Shown here one piece after another: positions 61,037-64,000 of a DNA stretch of 64,000 nt. The notes under the pieces were generated by a model. It saw only the letters and a program-made list of their open reading frames with translations, had not been told where the DNA came from and did no database searches. Position numbers and translations under genes: made by a program. The stretch is from JANJUB01 sp031386985 (GTDB lineage Bacteria > Armatimonadota > Fimbriimonadia > Fimbriimonadales > Fimbriimonadaceae), in contig JANNCV010000022.1 of assembly GCA_031386985.1 (NCBI GenBank), positions 13,864 to 77,863 of the forward strand. Reading direction: 5' to 3'. Position 1 is the stretch's first letter. Each line of letters opens with the position of its first letter.

Positions 61037-63381
61037 ATGAACGATAAAGAATCAAGCAATCCGAACATTTCAAGGCGCCGCTTCGTTCGCGATGCCTCGC
61101 TTGCGACCGCAGCGTTGTGCGTCGTGTCAGGAACGGCCGTGGCAGCCCTGGGGCTCGAGGAACAGCGCCGGGGCCGCGCACCGGGGAAGTTGAGCTTGTG
61201 GGCAGATCGACCGGCCCAAGTCTGGATGACAGATGCCTATCCAATCGGCAACGGGCCAACGGGAGCCATGCTCTTCGGAGGCACCGAGATTGAGCGTATT
61301 CAGTTCAATGAGATCAGTTTGTGGTCGGGAGTTCGCATGGCGGTGGATGGCCTCGGTGACGAGGGACAAGACCTGGGCGCGTACCAGGCGTTCGGCGACG
61401 TCCTCATCCACCTCGGCCATGACTTCGACAAGGTGACCAACTACCGTAGGGTTCTCGACATCGACCGAGCCGTGCATGAGGTGACCTACGAGTTCAATGG
61501 TGTGCGCTATCGACGCACCGCCTTCGCCAGCCACGCCGACCGAGTCATCGTCATTCACCTGACGGCGGACAAGCCTGGTGCTTACACCGGGCGCGTCCAG
61601 CTTGCGGACATGCACGAAGCTGTCATCTCCGCTAAAGGTCACAAGCTCACCTCGGTGGGCAAGCTCCCGAACGGCTTTGAGTATGAGGCTCAGTTGGCCA
61701 TCCTCCATAAAGGCGGAGCAATCGCGGCGAAAGACGGCGGCACCTATGGCAAGAACCCTTGGAACCTCGCCGTACCCGCCACCACAATGGCCTTCGAGCG
61801 GTGCGATGGTCTCACTCTCTTCTTAGGTGCTGGCACCAACTTTCTCCAGGACTACTCCAAGCAGTGGCTCGGCGAACATCCCCACGACGCCATAACGGGC
61901 AAGGTGGACGCCGCTACGAAGCTAAGTGTTGAGAAACTGCAGGCGCGGCACGAGAAAGACCATCAGGCTCTCTTTCGGCGGTTTACGCTCGATTTGGGGA
62001 CGACAGCACAGGAACTCAGGGCGAAGACGACCGAAGCGCGCTTGGAGGCCTACGTAAAGAGTAAGACGGTTGACCCGGAACTCGAGGCGCTGTTCTGCCA
62101 GTTTGGGCGCTACCTGCTGATCGGTTGTTCGCGGCCCGGCTCATTGCCCGCCAATCTCCAAGGCGTCTGGAATGACAGTAACCAGCCTGCGTGGGCTGGC
62201 GACTACCACTCGAACATCAACGTTGAGATGAACTACTGGCCCGCTGAGCCCGCCAACCTGGCGGAATGCCACCGTCCCTTCATCGACTATGTTTCAAGCA
62301 TCCGCGAGGTGAGCGCGAAGAACACGCAAAGGAAGTTCGGAAAGATCAGAGGCTGGACCGTCCAGACCATGAACAACGCCTGCGGAGTCTCGTTCTGGAA
62401 GTGGAATCCGCCAGGTAGCGCGTGGTATGCCCAGCATCTTTGGGAGCACTTCGCGTTCGGGCGCGATAGGGCCTATCTCCGTAAGACCGCGTATCCCGTC
62501 CTCAAGGAGGCCTGCCAGTTCTGGGACGACCACCTTAAGCGGCGTCCTGACGGCACGCTGGTAACGCCTAATGGATGGTCGCCCGAGCACGGTCCCGAGA
62601 GGAAGGCGTCACCTACGACCAGATGATCATCCACGATCTCTTTACCAACATGATCGAAGCCGCCGATGCGCTTGGCAATGACAAGGAGTTCCGTGATCAC
62701 ATCTCAGAGCTGCGGAGCCGACTTCTCAAGCCGAAGATCGGACGCTGGGGGCAGCTCCAGGAGTGGGAGACCGACCGCGACGATCCAAAGGATGATCATC
62801 GGCACGTCTCCCACTTATTCGGCGTCCATCCCGGTCGACAGATCACGCGAGCAACCACACCGGAGTTGGCAGAAGCAGCCCGAGTCTCCCTAAACGCTCG
62901 CGGCGACAAAAGCACAGGCTGGAGCAGAGCGTGGAAGATGAACTTCTGGGCTAGGTTAGGGGACGGTGATCGCGCTCATACGATGCTCCGCAGTCTCCTA
63001 ACCGTGGTCCGCGAGACCCAAACGATTTACGGTGAGAGCGGTGCCGGTGTCTACCCGAACCTGCTCGTTTCACATCCTCCCTTCCAAATCGATGGCAATT
63101 TTGGAGCGACTGCGGGACTATGCGAAATGCTTGTGCAAAGCCATGCGGGCCAAATCCAGTTGCTGCCTGCGCTACCCAGAGAGTGGCCAGCGGGCAAGGT
63201 CAACGGCCTTCGGGCACGAGGTGGATTTGAGTTAGACCTAAGTTGGAAGGACGGCCGCTTGACTAAGGCAGTGATTCACTCAAAGGCGGGGCTCAACTGT
63301 AAGGTGGTGTATCGCGGCCAACGCTGGGACCTTGAAACGACAGTCGGGAAGTCCACAACCATCGTGCCCGGAACTGGTTGA
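61037..63381 (+). pseudogene. GH95 alpha-L-fucosidase, split by a frameshift
   Basis: Glycoside hydrolase of family 95, removing alpha-1,2-linked L-fucose (or related L-galactose) by inversion. A Tat signal (S-R-R-R-F-V, then A-S-L-A-T-A-A-L-C-V) starts the protein. The N-terminal beta-sandwich contains W-x-x-A-Y-P-I-G-N-G-x-x-G-A-M. The (alpha/alpha)6 barrel shows N-L-Q-G-V-W-N-D, N-I-N-V-E-M-N-Y-W-P and the general-acid block W-S-P-E-H-G-P. The first frame ends at 62626. The second frame carries the rest (R-H-V-S-H-L-F-G-V-H-P-G, D-G-N-F-G-A-T-A-G). One extra C in the CCC at 62593-62595 would join them into about 780 aa, the family's normal size. Confidence 0.9.
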
Positions 63382-63689
63382 CGCCCTCGTTGCAAACGCA
63401 ACCACCCGGAACAACCGAGCAGGGCGGGCAGAAGATTGTGGAGATTCGTGCACTTCGAGTCGGACCCCAGTAGAATCTGTAGATTGGTGGAGATTAGTGG
63501 ACGCACTTCGCACTTCCGCAAAGTCCCCCACCGACTCTCAATGGCGTTGGGCGCCACTCGATCGCTTGCTTCGTGTGAATCGCGGGGCCTTCTTACTAAG
63601 CGGACCGGAATGCGGAATCGCTCAACTCGGAGGGTGACTACGCGATGACTGTCGGGCTGAACGCGGAATCAAGCCCTTGGGCAGCGCGC
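63382..63689. other. Gene-free stretch with short direct repeats
   Basis: Holds GGTGGAGATTAGTGGACGCA at 63486 (23 bp matching 58193-58215) and a degenerate copy GTGGAGATTCGTGCACTTCG at 63438-63457. I see no gene or terminator here. Confidence 0.5.
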
Positions 63690-63993
63690 CTATCCTCCCA
63701 GGCGCTTCAGGGCCTCGACAGCATCTTTGTAGTTCGGCTGAATGGCGAGTGCCTTCCTGCAGGCGTCCTTAGCTTTCTCGGTCTCGTTTTTCTTCTCGTA
63801 TGCAGCCCCGAGATGCACCCAGATATCCGCCACGTCCGGCGACTTTCCGAAGAGCTCGAGCGATTTGCTTTGTTTCGTAGCCAAGGCCCTCAATAAGAGC
63901 CTTGAGTTGAGGAGTATCAATCGTTGTCGGCTCTTGCGGGGCAGATGGCAAGACAAGGGCAAGAGTGATCAGAGCGGGCGCGAGAATTTTCAT
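63690..63993 (-). pseudogene. Small exported TPR protein, apparently frameshifted
   Basis: The N-terminal frame (start 63993) has a signal peptide (K-I-L-A-P-A-L-I-T-L-A-L-V-L-P-S-A-P) and D-T-P-Q-L-K-A-L-I-E-G-L-G-Y-E-T-K. The C-terminal frame, shifted by one base near 63870-63890, holds a complete TPR (D-I-W-V-H-L-G-A-A-Y, then A-C-R-K-A-L-A-I-Q-P-N-Y-K-D-A). Both frames read T-K-Q at the joint. It is either a broken gene or a sequence error; joined, it would be about 100 aa. Confidence 0.6.
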
Positions 63994-64000
63994 ATTTCTT

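Overview
The window looks like a chromosomal stretch of an Armatimonadota-type bacterium, most likely of the Fimbriimonadia (inference). The reasons are a PEP-CTERM-tailed secreted protein, a type-IV-pseudopilin/DUF1559-like small protein, very large MBG/YDG-repeat surface proteins, few strong Shine-Dalgarno sites, and many genes whose -10-like hexamer sits only 6-11 nt before the start codon. No rRNA or marker gene that would fix the phylum is present.

Layout. 0-3 kb: a tight three-gene operon (TPR/multi-TM protein, SPFH-SHOCT protein, small membrane protein) followed by a 42-bp tandem repeat. 3.3-19 kb: ordinary chromosome with an NAD(P)-binding/DUF2867 protein, secreted truncated globin, transketolase, L,D-transpeptidase, a repeat-rich fibre-like protein, RNase E/G, CsaA and an MFS-M42 peptidase-GNAT operon. 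19-27.5 kb: a Wzz/BY-kinase-like protein with a broken Walker A, divergent from a 1940-aa secreted MBG/YDG-repeat protein. 27.6-36 kb: tRNA-Pro, a hairpin-dense repeat block, YajQ, a PEP-CTERM protein, arginase plus ArgD/RocD-type aminotransferase, and an oxidoreductase convergent with a fuconolactonase-like hydrolase.

36.15-53.0 kb: a 16.7-kb integrated element in the 3' half of tRNA-Asn(GTT). Both attachment sites, the direct GTGTACTCACC repeats (candidate integrase arm sites) and the integrase are visible. One leftward operon runs Zn-finger protein, integrase, HipA_2-like kinase and an unknown partner. It diverges across an inverted-repeat operator from an excisionase-like protein and a replication-like protein. 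Cargo is a RhuM-family protein, a complete type I restriction-modification system (HsdR-HsdM-HsdS), and several proteins I do not recognise, including a six-TM protein next to hsdR. The T-stem of the tRNA fragment at attR differs from that of the intact gene by two compensated base pairs, so the element brought its own tRNA 3' end.

53-64 kb: a scarred junction (a TM0106-type nuclease fragment fused into a truncated SbtA-type transporter), a TFIIB-type zinc protein, and HtpX preceded by a clear yybP-ykoY (Mn2+) riboswitch with an overlapping terminator. A second, partly degenerate riboswitch copy lies before the zinc protein. Then come an M24 peptidase and a carbohydrate cluster (SASA esterase, unknown secreted protein, Tat-exported GH95 alpha-L-fucosidase with a one-base frameshift), bracketed by near-identical 23-bp direct repeats.
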